Shown: positions 43,851 through 53,625, numbered from the stretch's first letter. The stretch is 64,000 bases of DNA from Olivibacter sitiensis DSM 17696 (GCF_000427965.1 NZ_ATZA01000007.1:62001-126000), one strand, 5' to 3'. Notes: generated from the sequence alone by a model not told the origin. Numbers and translations: made by a program.

Positions 43851-44498
43851 TTATAAAATCAACCATTCTCGCCATAGTGCTTCCAGCTCCGACAAGATCA
43901 TGGCCGTAGCTCCCCATATGATATGTCCTCCTTCAGTTTGATAGGCCGGGACTTTCCATTTCAGCGTCGGATTTAGGGATGGCTGTACCGAGGTGATTAC
44001 CTTATGCTCAAACAAACGCAACAAGGGTACCTCCAGAATAGATGCCACCTCCCATTCGGAAGCTCTAAGTTCGGGGGCCTCCCCACTGGCCATCACTACG
44101 GTCTGCACCTTGAAATAGCTTACCGGAATATAGATCGGACTTAAAAACCCGAGCAACTCCGCTTGCTCCCGCTTAAAGTTCACTTCCTCGTTAGCTTCGC
44201 GAAGTGCCGTAGCGATCAAATCCGCATCCGACTCTTCGCGCTTACCCCCGGGAAAGGCAATCTGTCCACTATGTACTCCCCCATCGCTACTCCGCTCTAT
44301 CATGGTGGTAAACAATTCACCTCCTTGTGGATAAAGCAACAACATGACGGCACTCTCCCGTGCTTCTTTTGGAATGTTTGCCCGCTTGCTCGCCTCGCTT
44401 TTGATGATCATCTTCGATTGAGCCTCAAAACCGGGAAGCGGCTTATTCAGCCGACAAGACAACCATGCTATAAATTTTTCGGAATCATTGAACGTCAT
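43851..44498 (-). CDS. NUDIX hydrolase, CoA pyrophosphatase type
   Basis: A 215-residue hydrolase. HSGQIAFPGGKREESD runs into the Nudix box (Gly-x5-Glu-x7-Arg-Glu-x2-Glu-Glu with TALREANEEV), and the preceding GQIAFPGG block is the mark of the CoA diphosphatase subgroup (UPF0035, NudL-like). Such enzymes cut CoA or acyl-CoA to 4'-phosphopantetheine and ADP. The catalytic Glu residues are all present. The length fits. The ATG at 44498 leaves a normal N-terminus. Confidence 0.9.
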   Translation of the reverse strand: MTFNDSEKFIAWLSCRLNKPLPGFEAQSKMIIKSEASKRANIPKEARESAVMLLLYPQGGELFTTMIERSSDGGVHSGQIAFPGGKREESDADLIATALREANEEVNFKREQAELLGFLSPIYIPVSYFKVQTVVMASGEAPELRASEWEVASILEVPLLRLFEHKVITSVQPSLNPTLKWKVPAYQTEGGHIIWGATAMILSELEALWREWLIL

Positions 44499-44534
44499 AT
44501 AATAGGCAACATTTTCAATGCGTACAATGTTATG

Positions 44535-45524
44535 CTATTTGAAAATTTCATGCTTTATGTAGTTATAGCTTTTATCGATACTTTCAAAAGCATCTCCCTT
44601 AATAGTATCTTGCTCTGCAAAGGCAAGCTTCAGCCCCGCCTTTTCCCTTTCGGCATAGATAGCTTGGAAATCTATGGTACCACTACCCACCTCTGTATAG
44701 GCGATATCGCCTAATAACGACATAGATGGCTGCTTGTCCAGATCACCTCCTACAATGACCTTGTCTTTGGACTTATCCACATCCTTCACATGCCATAGAG
44801 GGAAACGGCCGGGGTATTTGTCGAAATAGGCAACGGCATCCACGCCCGATTTTGCCAACCAAAAAAGATCGGGTTCAAAGACCACCAAACTAGCATCCGT
44901 ATCATCCAATAGAATATCGTATCCCAACAGACCATCACCCAAATCCCTGAACTCCCAGAAATGATTGTGATAGCCCACGTTAATGTTTGACGCCTTTGCC
45001 AATTCTCCCGCTTTGTTCAACTGTTCGGCCATAAACTTAAAGTCGTCCGCCGTCAGCTTGTCTATCAGTTGGAAAGGGGGAACCGGGACAATTAAATAGG
45101 ATTGACCCAATTGTGCCGCTACTTCCAATTGTCTCTTTAGCCCGTCCTCATCTCCCACTCCCTTTGTCAGATAAGCAGAAAGGTCATAATGCCCACTATA
45201 CGTTTTGAGACCTAGGTCGGTCAATAGCTTGGACAAGTCGCCCAGGGCCACATTCCAGAAGCGGGCCGCAGCATCTTCCAACTGTAGACCGAAAGTCTCT
45301 ACATGGTTAAAACCGATGTCGGCCACCTTTTGTAAGGTACTCTTCACATCCTCGGCCAGCTGTTCGCGCAGGGTGTACAATTGAATACCAATGCCCGTAT
45401 CAAGGCCATTTGAACCTGTGTGGTCTGTACTTCCCTTGCAGGCAGATAGCAAGGTACCAGAAAACGACAACCCAGCCATTCCCCATACAGCTTGCCTAAC
45501 GAAAACTCTTCTTTTTATTTTCAT
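44535..45524 (-). CDS. Tat-exported sugar phosphate isomerase/epimerase-like lipoprotein
   Basis: A 329-residue TIM-barrel protein of the xylose-isomerase-like AP-endonuclease-2 superfamily. The N-terminus has a twin-arginine motif (KRRVFVRQAVWGM) and a lipobox (LLSACKG), so it is exported folded and lipid-anchored. The barrel has GIQLYTLREQL at strand 1, HVETFGL, VGYHNHFWEF, VFEPDLFWLAKSG with metal-binding Glu/Asp, PLWHVKDVD and FAEQD. Relatives epimerise or isomerise keto-sugars or inositol derivatives; the substrate here is unknown. A full promoter lies 30 bases upstream. Confidence 0.88.
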   Translation of the reverse strand: MKIKRRVFVRQAVWGMAGLSFSGTLLSACKGSTDHTGSNGLDTGIGIQLYTLREQLAEDVKSTLQKVADIGFNHVETFGLQLEDAAARFWNVALGDLSKLLTDLGLKTYSGHYDLSAYLTKGVGDEDGLKRQLEVAAQLGQSYLIVPVPPFQLIDKLTADDFKFMAEQLNKAGELAKASNINVGYHNHFWEFRDLGDGLLGYDILLDDTDASLVVFEPDLFWLAKSGVDAVAYFDKYPGRFPLWHVKDVDKSKDKVIVGGDLDKQPSMSLLGDIAYTEVGSGTIDFQAIYAEREKAGLKLAFAEQDTIKGDAFESIDKSYNYIKHEIFK

Positions 45525-45553
45525 AACTGGTTAAGTAATAAATATAATATTGC

Positions 45554-45584
45554 CAAACTTAGAGAAATTCCAGTTCAAATACAA
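45554..45584 (-). promoter_or_regulatory. Promoter of the TIM-barrel lipoprotein gene
   Basis: On the minus strand TTG (45582-45584), 20 bases, TAAGTTTG (45554-45561), ending 30 bases before the ATG at 45524. Confidence 0.7.
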
Positions 45585-45670
45585 TATATGGAAACATGCC
45601 TGTCGATAGCGCGACACAAAACTTTCGTTGCCCATCGTTGTTGTTTCTCCGCAGGGTATATAACTAACCA

Positions 45671-46423
45671 ATGAAAGATATGATCGAAACGGCAGAGCAA
45701 AAAAGAGAATCGAATGCCTTCTTTAAGGAAGCCATACAAGCATTGAATGAGTCTGATGCCGAATATCTATTGGGCGGTGCCTTTGCTATGTTCCATTATA
45801 CGGGAATTTTCAGGGATACCAAGGATCTGGACATCTTCTGTCGGGCAAAGGACTATCCCAAAATACTGAAACATTTTGAACAGGCTGGTTACAAAATAGA
45901 ACTTACGGATTCAAGGTGGCTGGCCAAGATCTTCAAGGGAGATTATTTCATCGATATTATCTTCGACACCACCAGCAATATCTGCCGGGTAGACGATACG
46001 TGGTTCCAATATGCCTCAGAAGGCGAATTTGTAGGACAACCTGTCAAATTCATTCCGGCAGAGGAGCTGGTCCAGTGCAAGCTCTACGTGCAGAACAGGG
46101 AGCGAAACGATAATGCGGACATCAATCATACCTTCTTGAGGTATGGCAAGCAGCTCGACTGGGAGCGACTCCTCAAACTGGTGGATCAACACTGGCACCT
46201 GCTGCTTGCCCAGATACTCATATTCCAATTTGTATACCCATCGGACTACCGCGACATCGTTCCGCAATGGCTCTTTGACGAATTGATCAGGCGCGCGCAG
46301 GAGCAATATGACTTGCCTCCCTCCGTAGAGAAAGTGTGCAGGGGGCCTATCATAGACCAAACGCAATACCGGGTAGACATAAAAGAATGGGAGTACAAAT
46401 CGTACACCATCAAAACCGTTTAA
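45671..46423 (+). CDS. Nucleotidyltransferase-fold protein
   Basis: A 250-residue protein with a DNA-polymerase-beta-like nucleotidyltransferase core near the start: YLLGGAFAMFHYTG, then RDTKDLDIFCRA with the Asp-x-Asp metal pair, and a third acidic strand at FIDIIFD. PAEELVQCKLYVQNRERND follows, as in stand-alone nucleotidyltransferases related to AbiEii-type toxins. It should transfer a nucleotide to a small molecule, protein or RNA; the target is unknown. It overlaps nothing, and is separated by 4 bases from a metallophosphoesterase gene, which implies one functional unit. Confidence 0.78.
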   Translation: MKDMIETAEQKRESNAFFKEAIQALNESDAEYLLGGAFAMFHYTGIFRDTKDLDIFCRAKDYPKILKHFEQAGYKIELTDSRWLAKIFKGDYFIDIIFDTTSNICRVDDTWFQYASEGEFVGQPVKFIPAEELVQCKLYVQNRERNDNADINHTFLRYGKQLDWERLLKLVDQHWHLLLAQILIFQFVYPSDYRDIVPQWLFDELIRRAQEQYDLPPSVEKVCRGPIIDQTQYRVDIKEWEYKSYTIKTV

Positions 46424-46427
46424 AAAT

Positions 46428-47171
46428 ATGCCAAAGAAAGAAAAGAGTGTGACCATTGCCGCAACTGCGGATATACATGTAAAAATGGCCGATAAAGGGA
46501 AATGGGCGCCCTTGTTCAAAAACGTGGGAGAAAAAGCAGACGTATTGGTGATATGTGGCGATCTCACGGATACGGGCGACGAGCAGGAAGCCGAAATTCT
46601 CGCCGACGAATTGAAGTCTTGCCCTATACCTGTTGTTGGCGTACTGGGCAATCACGATTTTGAAAAGGGACGTGAGAAATTGATCCGTAAGGTATTAATC
46701 GATCAGGGGATGGTGCTGTTGGACGGTGAGTACACCATCGTTGGAGAAATTGGCTTTGCTGGCATTAAAGGTTTTGGCGGCGGTTTTGACCGCTATATGT
46801 TGTCCCTGTTTGGAGAGGCTGAAATGAAAGCATTTGTCAATACCGCCGTGGAAGAAGCCCTGAAACTGGAAAGGGCCTTAGCCAAGCTCGACCAAGAGCA
46901 CAGCCATCTCGAATACAAGGTGGCACTGATGCATTATGCGCCCATTGCCACCACGGTGGTGGGCGAACCCGAGCAGATTTTTCCCTTTCTAGGATCATCT
47001 CGGCTGGCGGAGCCTATAGACAGGCGCAACGTGAAGATAACATTGCATGGCCATGCCCACAAGGGCACCCTCGAAGGAAAAACGGTGAACGGAAATGCCG
47101 TATACAACATAGCTGCCCCAGTGCTCCGAAGTGCCGATTATGATGTTCCTTTTCGGTTCTTTGAGTTGTAA
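46428..47171 (+). CDS. Soluble metallophosphoesterase partnered with the nucleotidyltransferase
   Basis: A 247-residue calcineurin-like phosphoesterase without signal peptide or membrane segments. All metal motifs are visible: TIAATADIHVKM, VICGDLTDTGDE, GVLGNHDFEKG, ALMHYAPIA and TLHGHAHKG. It would act on a phosphate mono- or diester in the cytosol. It starts 4 bases after the nucleotidyltransferase stop, so the two are translated together. An adding and a removing enzyme side by side suggests a reversible modification, but this is inference. It converges with the giant alpha-2-macroglobulin gene. Confidence 0.88.
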   Translation: MPKKEKSVTIAATADIHVKMADKGKWAPLFKNVGEKADVLVICGDLTDTGDEQEAEILADELKSCPIPVVGVLGNHDFEKGREKLIRKVLIDQGMVLLDGEYTIVGEIGFAGIKGFGGGFDRYMLSLFGEAEMKAFVNTAVEEALKLERALAKLDQEHSHLEYKVALMHYAPIATTVVGEPEQIFPFLGSSRLAEPIDRRNVKITLHGHAHKGTLEGKTVNGNAVYNIAAPVLRSADYDVPFRFFEL

Positions 47172-47214
47172 CGAATCGGCTTCTCCGCTGAAGCAGCTTA
47201 TTCTTCCAGCCAAT

Positions 47215-50200
47215 TTATTCTTCAATCCTTACCATAATCCCTTCGGAGTGACTGCTCAATTCCGGCGCATACATGTTTTGCAAAGTAGTGATACCATTGG
47301 AGAACGTACCGGCATTATTGGCTCTCAACTCATATTCGAAAACATATACGCCTTTTGGCATATAATCGATAAAGAAGTTGGTGGCCGCGTCTCGCGTACT
47401 TTCATAATAGCCCAAGCCATCTTGCCATTTATAGGACGAAAGCACGTTGATAGGCTCGAATCCACTTGCCCGCATATCCTTTATGTGGACAAACTCCATG
47501 GTCCTATCGGCCTGTATTTCCAGACGCACCACTACCCTATCCCCTATCTTGATGGGAGACGCTTCCGTAATAGCCTGCAGCTCGTGGCCTTTGTTCGTAT
47601 TTTTCTTCACGAAGAGCCTCTTACGCAACACCACGCCTGTTTCTGCGAACTTTATGGCGTTCAAGTCTTCCAAATATTGCCAGTAAAGTGCGCCCCACAT
47701 GACACCTGGCGAACTTTTCTTCACCTCCACTTTACCCATGCCGGGTGTTATCTCGGTTTTACCCCACGAGCGCTTCACATAACCGCTTCCTGCCTGTTGG
47801 TCTTTCATTTGATTGTCGATAGATTCATCTCCTACCTTAACGTCTACTCCATCGGCCGCTGCCACCCAATCTTTGCCAGCAAACAACAGCGCGTACACGG
47901 CCTCCGTCGTCGCCTTGGTGCTGTTCCATCTATTGCTCTGCCTGTTTTTGAGCAGCCACACTTTCATGCTTTCTACGCTGGGTTCATCTTTTAGAACGAC
48001 ATGAAAAGCCTCTATCAAGATGGCCTGTGTTTCTACAGGCGCTTGGTGCCAGTTCCATCCGCTTTGGTTCTCTTTCCAGTACATGCCCATCTCGTCGCTT
48101 TGCACTGCATGGTCTTCAACGGATTTCAGCAATTGGCTCGCTGCGCTACCTTTCCCAAAACGATGGAAAACCAAGGCCAACATGGCTTTGGTCTGTAAGG
48201 GATATTCCATCATCTCCTTTTCCAGTACCTGCATGACGGAATCGACCTGCTTTTTCAATATAGTGGAAAATGGATATTTCTCCGTAAAATAGGTCCTGGC
48301 ATAGAGATATTGTACCCATTCTGACGATAGCATTTCCGGCTTGTTGGTTTTGGGGTTGATATCCTGAAGGGTCTTTTTATCCAAATAGCTTATGGCCTTC
48401 CCAACAACATCATCCATATCGGCCGTATATAGCTGCATTTGTTGCAAATGCCCAAAACCGGCAAGAATATGCGTGGTGATGGTTCTACTTTCCCTACCTC
48501 CATCAAACCAGGCAAAACCTCCCGAAACCATTTGCCTTGCCTTCAATTTTTGATAAGCCGTCTCTTGTTCGTTGCGCATGGTATTGAGGTCGAACAAGAG
48601 GACCATACGCTTCATTTGTTCGCTTTCGCTCTCGGCTTGGCGTACCCAGGGCGTTTCCTCCAGTAAAAGAGATTTCAGTTCGCTATTGCTTTCCAGTTTG
48701 GATTTCAGCTCTCCTTTCTTTCCCCACTCATCAAATACGGCCTTGATCCTGGGCGAGGAATTGACCAAATGTTGCGAGATCCTATTGCCATACCATCTGC
48801 CAAAAAGCTGCTCGGAACACTCATAAGGGAACTCCCTGAGATAAGGTAAGGAGAACAAGGCATACCATATTGGATTGGTGGTCATTTCCAAGGTCAGTTT
48901 TACCTGCTCCAAGCTTTGCGACTTGTTGTTGCTTAGGTTTTCCATCACGAAGGTCTTTTCCTGTCCTTCACGAGCAAATAGGGGCATGGTCTCGGTCACC
49001 AGCATGCGATTGGTGAGCACGGGCAGGATAGATTCTTCTCCGTCGCTGAAGCTACCCGAGCTGGCCACTACGCGATAGGTCACTGCCTGAACATCGCTTG
49101 GCACCTGCATTGTCCAAGATACGCTGGCACTTGCACCTTTTGGGGCAGAAAAATCCCTGGTGTTTTGCAGGTTTCCGAATACCTTGTCGAGCGGTTGCAT
49201 GGTGAAGGCATCAAAGAGCAAAAGTTGGGCTTTTCCAACCTGTACCGTATCCGACATATTCACTACCTTGGCCTGTACGTGCAATTGATCGCCCTGCCGA
49301 ATGAATCGCGGCATATTCGGTACGACCATCAGGTCCTTTGACGTGCGCACCGTTTTTTCAAAGTAGCCCGTTTTCAAGTCTTGGGTATGTGCAAGGGCCA
49401 TGAATTTCCACTGTGTGAGGCTTTCGGGCGTAGTAAACCGGATTTTGACATTGCCTGCCGAATCCGTTTTCAGGTGCGGAAAGAAGAAGGCTGTTTCGTT
49501 GAGGTCTTTCCTTGGGACGATGCCCTCCAATTGGGTCGCTTGTTTGGCTCCAAGTTTGGTGGTGACAATCACTACGCCTTGCGCCGCACGAGCGCCATAG
49601 AGCGCGGTGGCTTCGGCATCTTTGAGCACTTCCATACGCTCGATATCTTCAGGACTTATAGCGCTCATGTCCTCCACTACCTTCCCATCAACCACGTAGA
49701 GTGGCGTATTGCTATCGGCTATCGAGCTATTGCCCCTAACTGTAACGCCGGCAACAGCGCCAGCCAACATAGTTCTCTTTTGTTGTGTACCGTATCCGGT
49801 TACTACTACTTCATTGAGGCTATTGGTTGTGTCAAAATCAAACGGTTGCTGTAGCCCACCATTTTTTTCCAACTTCATATTAGCAACATATTGATTTTGC
49901 AACCATGTATTCGTCAAAGAGAATCCGAATCGATTGAGTTCGTCAAATTGCCATTGCGGAAAATAATAATTGTAGTTGCCATACCCCACGTGCTGCAAAC
50001 TTTGAATCCCAAAAGACTGAGATATATTCCAGTCGCCTAAATGACTATAACCTACTCGTTCATTTAACTCAAAATAAAGCCCATGTGGCTTAAATTGATC
50101 CAGGGAGCTATCATACATCGTGGCCAACATCTCTGCCAATACGAAATCCCTATCCGGTCCCTTTACCGTGAGTTCCCAGTTTTCTTCCTGTCCCGGGGTC

Positions 50201-53200
50201 AGTTTATCCCGAAGTGTGGCCACTTCGATGGAAAGGTCCCGCGATTTCGGCTGCACATAGATCATCGCTTTTCCTTGTTCGACACTGTTATACTTACCCG
50301 TGAAATAATGGATATAGATATTTCCTTGATAATGTTCCCTAATGGGAAATGTCAGTGCTTCCAGCCCGTCCTTTAAGTACAACAGTTGGCTATGTATGGT
50401 CTTGCCTTCGTATTCCACCTCGGCAATCACCGTCAGCGATTTGTCCGCCGTACCAAACCATATCCTAGCCACTTCACCCGTACGGTACACATCCTTTTCA
50501 GGATAGAGGGCAAATAGCTTGTTGTCTGCCACTTTGCTGCTAGCTGTGCGATATAATTCTAGCTGTTTCTCCACCTTCAAGGTGTCGTCACCATCCAATA
50601 CATAGCCTGTCAGCAAATAGAGTCCCTCTTGCCAATCCGAAGTTACTTGCATGTCTATCCTTGTGGAGTGCTTGGTGTCAAAGTCCGTATCAAAAACCAC
50701 TTCCCCTCTTTGCCAATGCTGCATGTTTTGTTCATCGGCATAGGCATCATGGGGGAAGTACTCTTCAAATTGCTTTCTGTCGTACAAGCTGTAATTGGTC
50801 TTTTGGAAATCGTTCCTGCGCAATATACGATTGGGTGCGGCTAGCTTCACCAAGTTGATCTTGCCCTGGCCGGCAACGAATGCGCCGTTCAAATTTTCCG
50901 TCTTAATAAGTACGGAATCCAGGGCGTGCATATCTACCTTGTCGGGCAGCAGCACCGATAAGGTCAACGACTTATCCCCCACCCTGACTAGCTGTTGCCC
51001 GGTGCGGGTCTCGCCGCTTATATCGGTCACATCCGCCTCGATCTGATAGCTGTAGGTACGAAAAACGCCATCTTGTCTCTCAGTGGCCGCCTTGGCCACA
51101 AACCGGATCTCGAAGTTACCTTCGCCATCTGTCGTGGTTTCACCTTGTACGATCTCTTCCCTTACTGACGAAATAGGCCTTCTGCTCCATCCCCAATAAG
51201 GTTGGATATCTTGCCGGTACACCCGATAACTAACCTTGGCTCCATCAATTTGTGCACCCGAAAATGCCTGTGCCTCCCCTTTCACCGCTATCTCCTGCTC
51301 CAACCGATAATTGCCCTTAAGGGTATCAAATGTCACCTCAAATTTGGGCCTTTTGTATTCTTCCACACTGAAATGACATTGGTAATCACCACTTTCGTCT
51401 TCCAGGTAATAATCTCCCGTCAGGCCATTTGCCGGCAACACGAAACTACCGGAGAAAGAACCAAACTCATTGCTTTTCAGATCCAGTTCACCAATGGATT
51501 TATCATTGGGATCATATAGTTCCACACTGGTTTCCACGTTCTTGGCCACCTTGCGTTCGTTCTTCCTTTCTCGATACATGATGCCCTTAAAATAGACCGT
51601 TTGTCCGGGTCTATATATAGCTCTATCCGTAAATAAATGGATTTTTGGATCTTCTTCTTCCTCGTCATCACTGTCTTCTTGCCGATAATTGTAGAAGTAC
51701 GCATCAAAAAAAACGTCCTCATCTTTGATCTTATAGACCAATTGCCTGGTAGTATAACGATCGAGATTCTCCTTTACCCTGGCCCTGCCTAATTTATCGG
51801 TCCGTACCGTTTGACTGAGAACCAAATCCTTGTTATTCCCTGCTCGTTTATACACTTCCAGGGTTTTCCCTGCCAGAGGAGCCCCATTGTCCCTGTCGGT
51901 CAATTGCACTTCATCGTCGCGCCATGCCAAAGCATAGCTTGTCACGGCAAAGCTTTGATAGTAGCCATTGGCCAACTGCTTTACGTCTGGCTGAAACTTA
52001 AAATCGGGATTGTCGGCCACGAGCACCACGTATGTTCCAAGCTCCAATGGATTGAACTTGACCATAGTAGCGTGCTTTTGATAGTCATCGAAGGTTCTCA
52101 GATCTATGGAAAACGTGTCAACGATCGGCAAAGTCGCTATAAGCGAATCAAACTGTGAACTATTGCCAGACATACGCCAAGCAGATAATTTATCTTCATA
52201 ATAGCCTTTGGCATCACGTTTATAATTCAGGATTTTCACATAGATCTTGTCCGTGTTTTTGTGCGACAGGTACACGGGAATAGGAGCATTGGGCAGCACA
52301 AAATGCTCTATTTGTATCTCCAGGGTGGGCGCAAGGATAGCAGCTTGGAGTGCTTTCATGCTTTCATTGGCTGGTGTGGCAGGGTATTTTTCTTTTACCT
52401 GCTCGGCAATCTGGAGTACACTATCCAAATACCGCTTCTTTTCCGAAAAAGTATCTTCATCGGCGGCATTAGCCTTTGATTGATAGGCCAATGCCAACGC
52501 ATGAAGTACCTCCGAAGTGTACCAGGTCCCGGGATCGCTATTGCTCAATGATTTTAGACCATCTATGTATACCTGACTTGCTTTGTCGTCGTACCTCAGC
52601 TTTAAGCGATTCAACTCATTATATAGTAGCGCATTCCGGTTGGACACTGCTGCATGGGCTTGAATAAGCTGATCGTACAGCTCTTCGGCCCGCTCTTTTT
52701 TTGTAACTTGATAATAACGGATTGCTCGATGTGCCAATAGGTCAAAAAGACTGGGCCTTAATTCCCGGTAGGTGCTTGCCGTATCCAATATCTTTTCCCA
52801 AGCAGCCACTTGTTCATGCTGCAAACTGGTCTTGGGAGTGAGGGATTGAATATATAATGTTGCTATCGTATCGGTAAATGAAGCTTTTGGCCATGTTCTG
52901 AAATCGGACGAAAGGCTGTCTCGTACGTTTGTCCGCTGATCTATACTATAGCGGTTGTTTTGGTAATATTCATCCAATAGGGTCGCCAATAAGGATCTTA
53001 ATATGGCCTTTGCCACAGGTCTGGCCTTTGCGATCTCTTGCCCGAAATCATTGACTACATGCAATAGCACGTCCTTGTCATCTTCGGTGATTACTGCTAT
53101 TTTGGAACGATATAGCAAGGCTCGAATGAGTTGCTGGTCTTCCTTTTCCTTTTTGGCTTGCAGGTATATGCTATCCACCAGAGGAACTACCGATTTCAAA

Positions 53201-53340
53201 AGCCCCTCGAATTCCATTTTTTCTATGTGATGCCAAGCCGTATCGTATTCAAGCCTGTCCTGCGCAAAAGCACTGTTTGCAAAGCAGTGCATCAGGCAAC
53301 AAACCAGCAGCCATTGAAAAAAAGCGAAAGAAAATCTCAT
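47215..53340 (-). CDS. Alpha-2-macroglobulin family protein with internal TonB-type plug domain
   Basis: About 2041 residues, exported (signal peptide ends AFAQ). In order: a helical N-terminal region (about 20-340), macroglobulin domains including MG2 (FTDRAIYRPGQTVYFKGIMY, about 565), a SusC-type plug (about 1174-1262: NEVVVTGYGTQQKR, PLYVVDGKVVED, IERMEVLKDAEATALYG), the A2M domain (FTTPESLTQWKFMALAHT), a thioester-type motif CSEQ (Cys near 1508) and an alpha-toroid, then C-terminal MG domains. Such proteins trap proteases. The plug has no barrel of its own and sits where bait regions usually lie. The ATG at 53340 has AGGA before it; 53364 and 53376 are alternatives. Confidence 0.9.
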   Translation of the reverse strand: MRFSFAFFQWLLVCCLMHCFANSAFAQDRLEYDTAWHHIEKMEFEGLLKSVVPLVDSIYLQAKKEKEDQQLIRALLYRSKIAVITEDDKDVLLHVVNDFGQEIAKARPVAKAILRSLLATLLDEYYQNNRYSIDQRTNVRDSLSSDFRTWPKASFTDTIATLYIQSLTPKTSLQHEQVAAWEKILDTASTYRELRPSLFDLLAHRAIRYYQVTKKERAEELYDQLIQAHAAVSNRNALLYNELNRLKLRYDDKASQVYIDGLKSLSNSDPGTWYTSEVLHALALAYQSKANAADEDTFSEKKRYLDSVLQIAEQVKEKYPATPANESMKALQAAILAPTLEIQIEHFVLPNAPIPVYLSHKNTDKIYVKILNYKRDAKGYYEDKLSAWRMSGNSSQFDSLIATLPIVDTFSIDLRTFDDYQKHATMVKFNPLELGTYVVLVADNPDFKFQPDVKQLANGYYQSFAVTSYALAWRDDEVQLTDRDNGAPLAGKTLEVYKRAGNNKDLVLSQTVRTDKLGRARVKENLDRYTTRQLVYKIKDEDVFFDAYFYNYRQEDSDDEEEEDPKIHLFTDRAIYRPGQTVYFKGIMYRERKNERKVAKNVETSVELYDPNDKSIGELDLKSNEFGSFSGSFVLPANGLTGDYYLEDESGDYQCHFSVEEYKRPKFEVTFDTLKGNYRLEQEIAVKGEAQAFSGAQIDGAKVSYRVYRQDIQPYWGWSRRPISSVREEIVQGETTTDGEGNFEIRFVAKAATERQDGVFRTYSYQIEADVTDISGETRTGQQLVRVGDKSLTLSVLLPDKVDMHALDSVLIKTENLNGAFVAGQGKINLVKLAAPNRILRRNDFQKTNYSLYDRKQFEEYFPHDAYADEQNMQHWQRGEVVFDTDFDTKHSTRIDMQVTSDWQEGLYLLTGYVLDGDDTLKVEKQLELYRTASSKVADNKLFALYPEKDVYRTGEVARIWFGTADKSLTVIAEVEYEGKTIHSQLLYLKDGLEALTFPIREHYQGNIYIHYFTGKYNSVEQGKAMIYVQPKSRDLSIEVATLRDKLTPGQEENWELTVKGPDRDFVLAEMLATMYDSSLDQFKPHGLYFELNERVGYSHLGDWNISQSFGIQSLQHVGYGNYNYYFPQWQFDELNRFGFSLTNTWLQNQYVANMKLEKNGGLQQPFDFDTTNSLNEVVVTGYGTQQKRTMLAGAVAGVTVRGNSSIADSNTPLYVVDGKVVEDMSAISPEDIERMEVLKDAEATALYGARAAQGVVIVTTKLGAKQATQLEGIVPRKDLNETAFFFPHLKTDSAGNVKIRFTTPESLTQWKFMALAHTQDLKTGYFEKTVRTSKDLMVVPNMPRFIRQGDQLHVQAKVVNMSDTVQVGKAQLLLFDAFTMQPLDKVFGNLQNTRDFSAPKGASASVSWTMQVPSDVQAVTYRVVASSGSFSDGEESILPVLTNRMLVTETMPLFAREGQEKTFVMENLSNNKSQSLEQVKLTLEMTTNPIWYALFSLPYLREFPYECSEQLFGRWYGNRISQHLVNSSPRIKAVFDEWGKKGELKSKLESNSELKSLLLEETPWVRQAESESEQMKRMVLLFDLNTMRNEQETAYQKLKARQMVSGGFAWFDGGRESRTITTHILAGFGHLQQMQLYTADMDDVVGKAISYLDKKTLQDINPKTNKPEMLSSEWVQYLYARTYFTEKYPFSTILKKQVDSVMQVLEKEMMEYPLQTKAMLALVFHRFGKGSAASQLLKSVEDHAVQSDEMGMYWKENQSGWNWHQAPVETQAILIEAFHVVLKDEPSVESMKVWLLKNRQSNRWNSTKATTEAVYALLFAGKDWVAAADGVDVKVGDESIDNQMKDQQAGSGYVKRSWGKTEITPGMGKVEVKKSSPGVMWGALYWQYLEDLNAIKFAETGVVLRKRLFVKKNTNKGHELQAITEASPIKIGDRVVVRLEIQADRTMEFVHIKDMRASGFEPINVLSSYKWQDGLGYYESTRDAATNFFIDYMPKGVYVFEYELRANNAGTFSNGITTLQNMYAPELSSHSEGIMVRIEE

Positions 53341-53625
53341 AAAAATCCTATTAAGTGAATCCATATGGACAAGCATGCAACAACATCCAAAATTCCATAA
53401 AAGTAGTTCATTTTTCCGTTTAAACTCAAAAACGAAACTTGTTAAAAAAAGAATAGATGTCGGAACTTCGTTCGATTGAATTTGGATAAAATTTTAGAAA
53501 AGAGGCTTTCCGCTTTTATCTTAGAAGCAAAATCGGCAAGAGGCTCTAGCGATTAAAAAGACCGCTATTGCCTTTTATAGTTAATTATGCGTAAAAAACA
53601 TGCAAAGTATTATTTTGGAAAAGTA

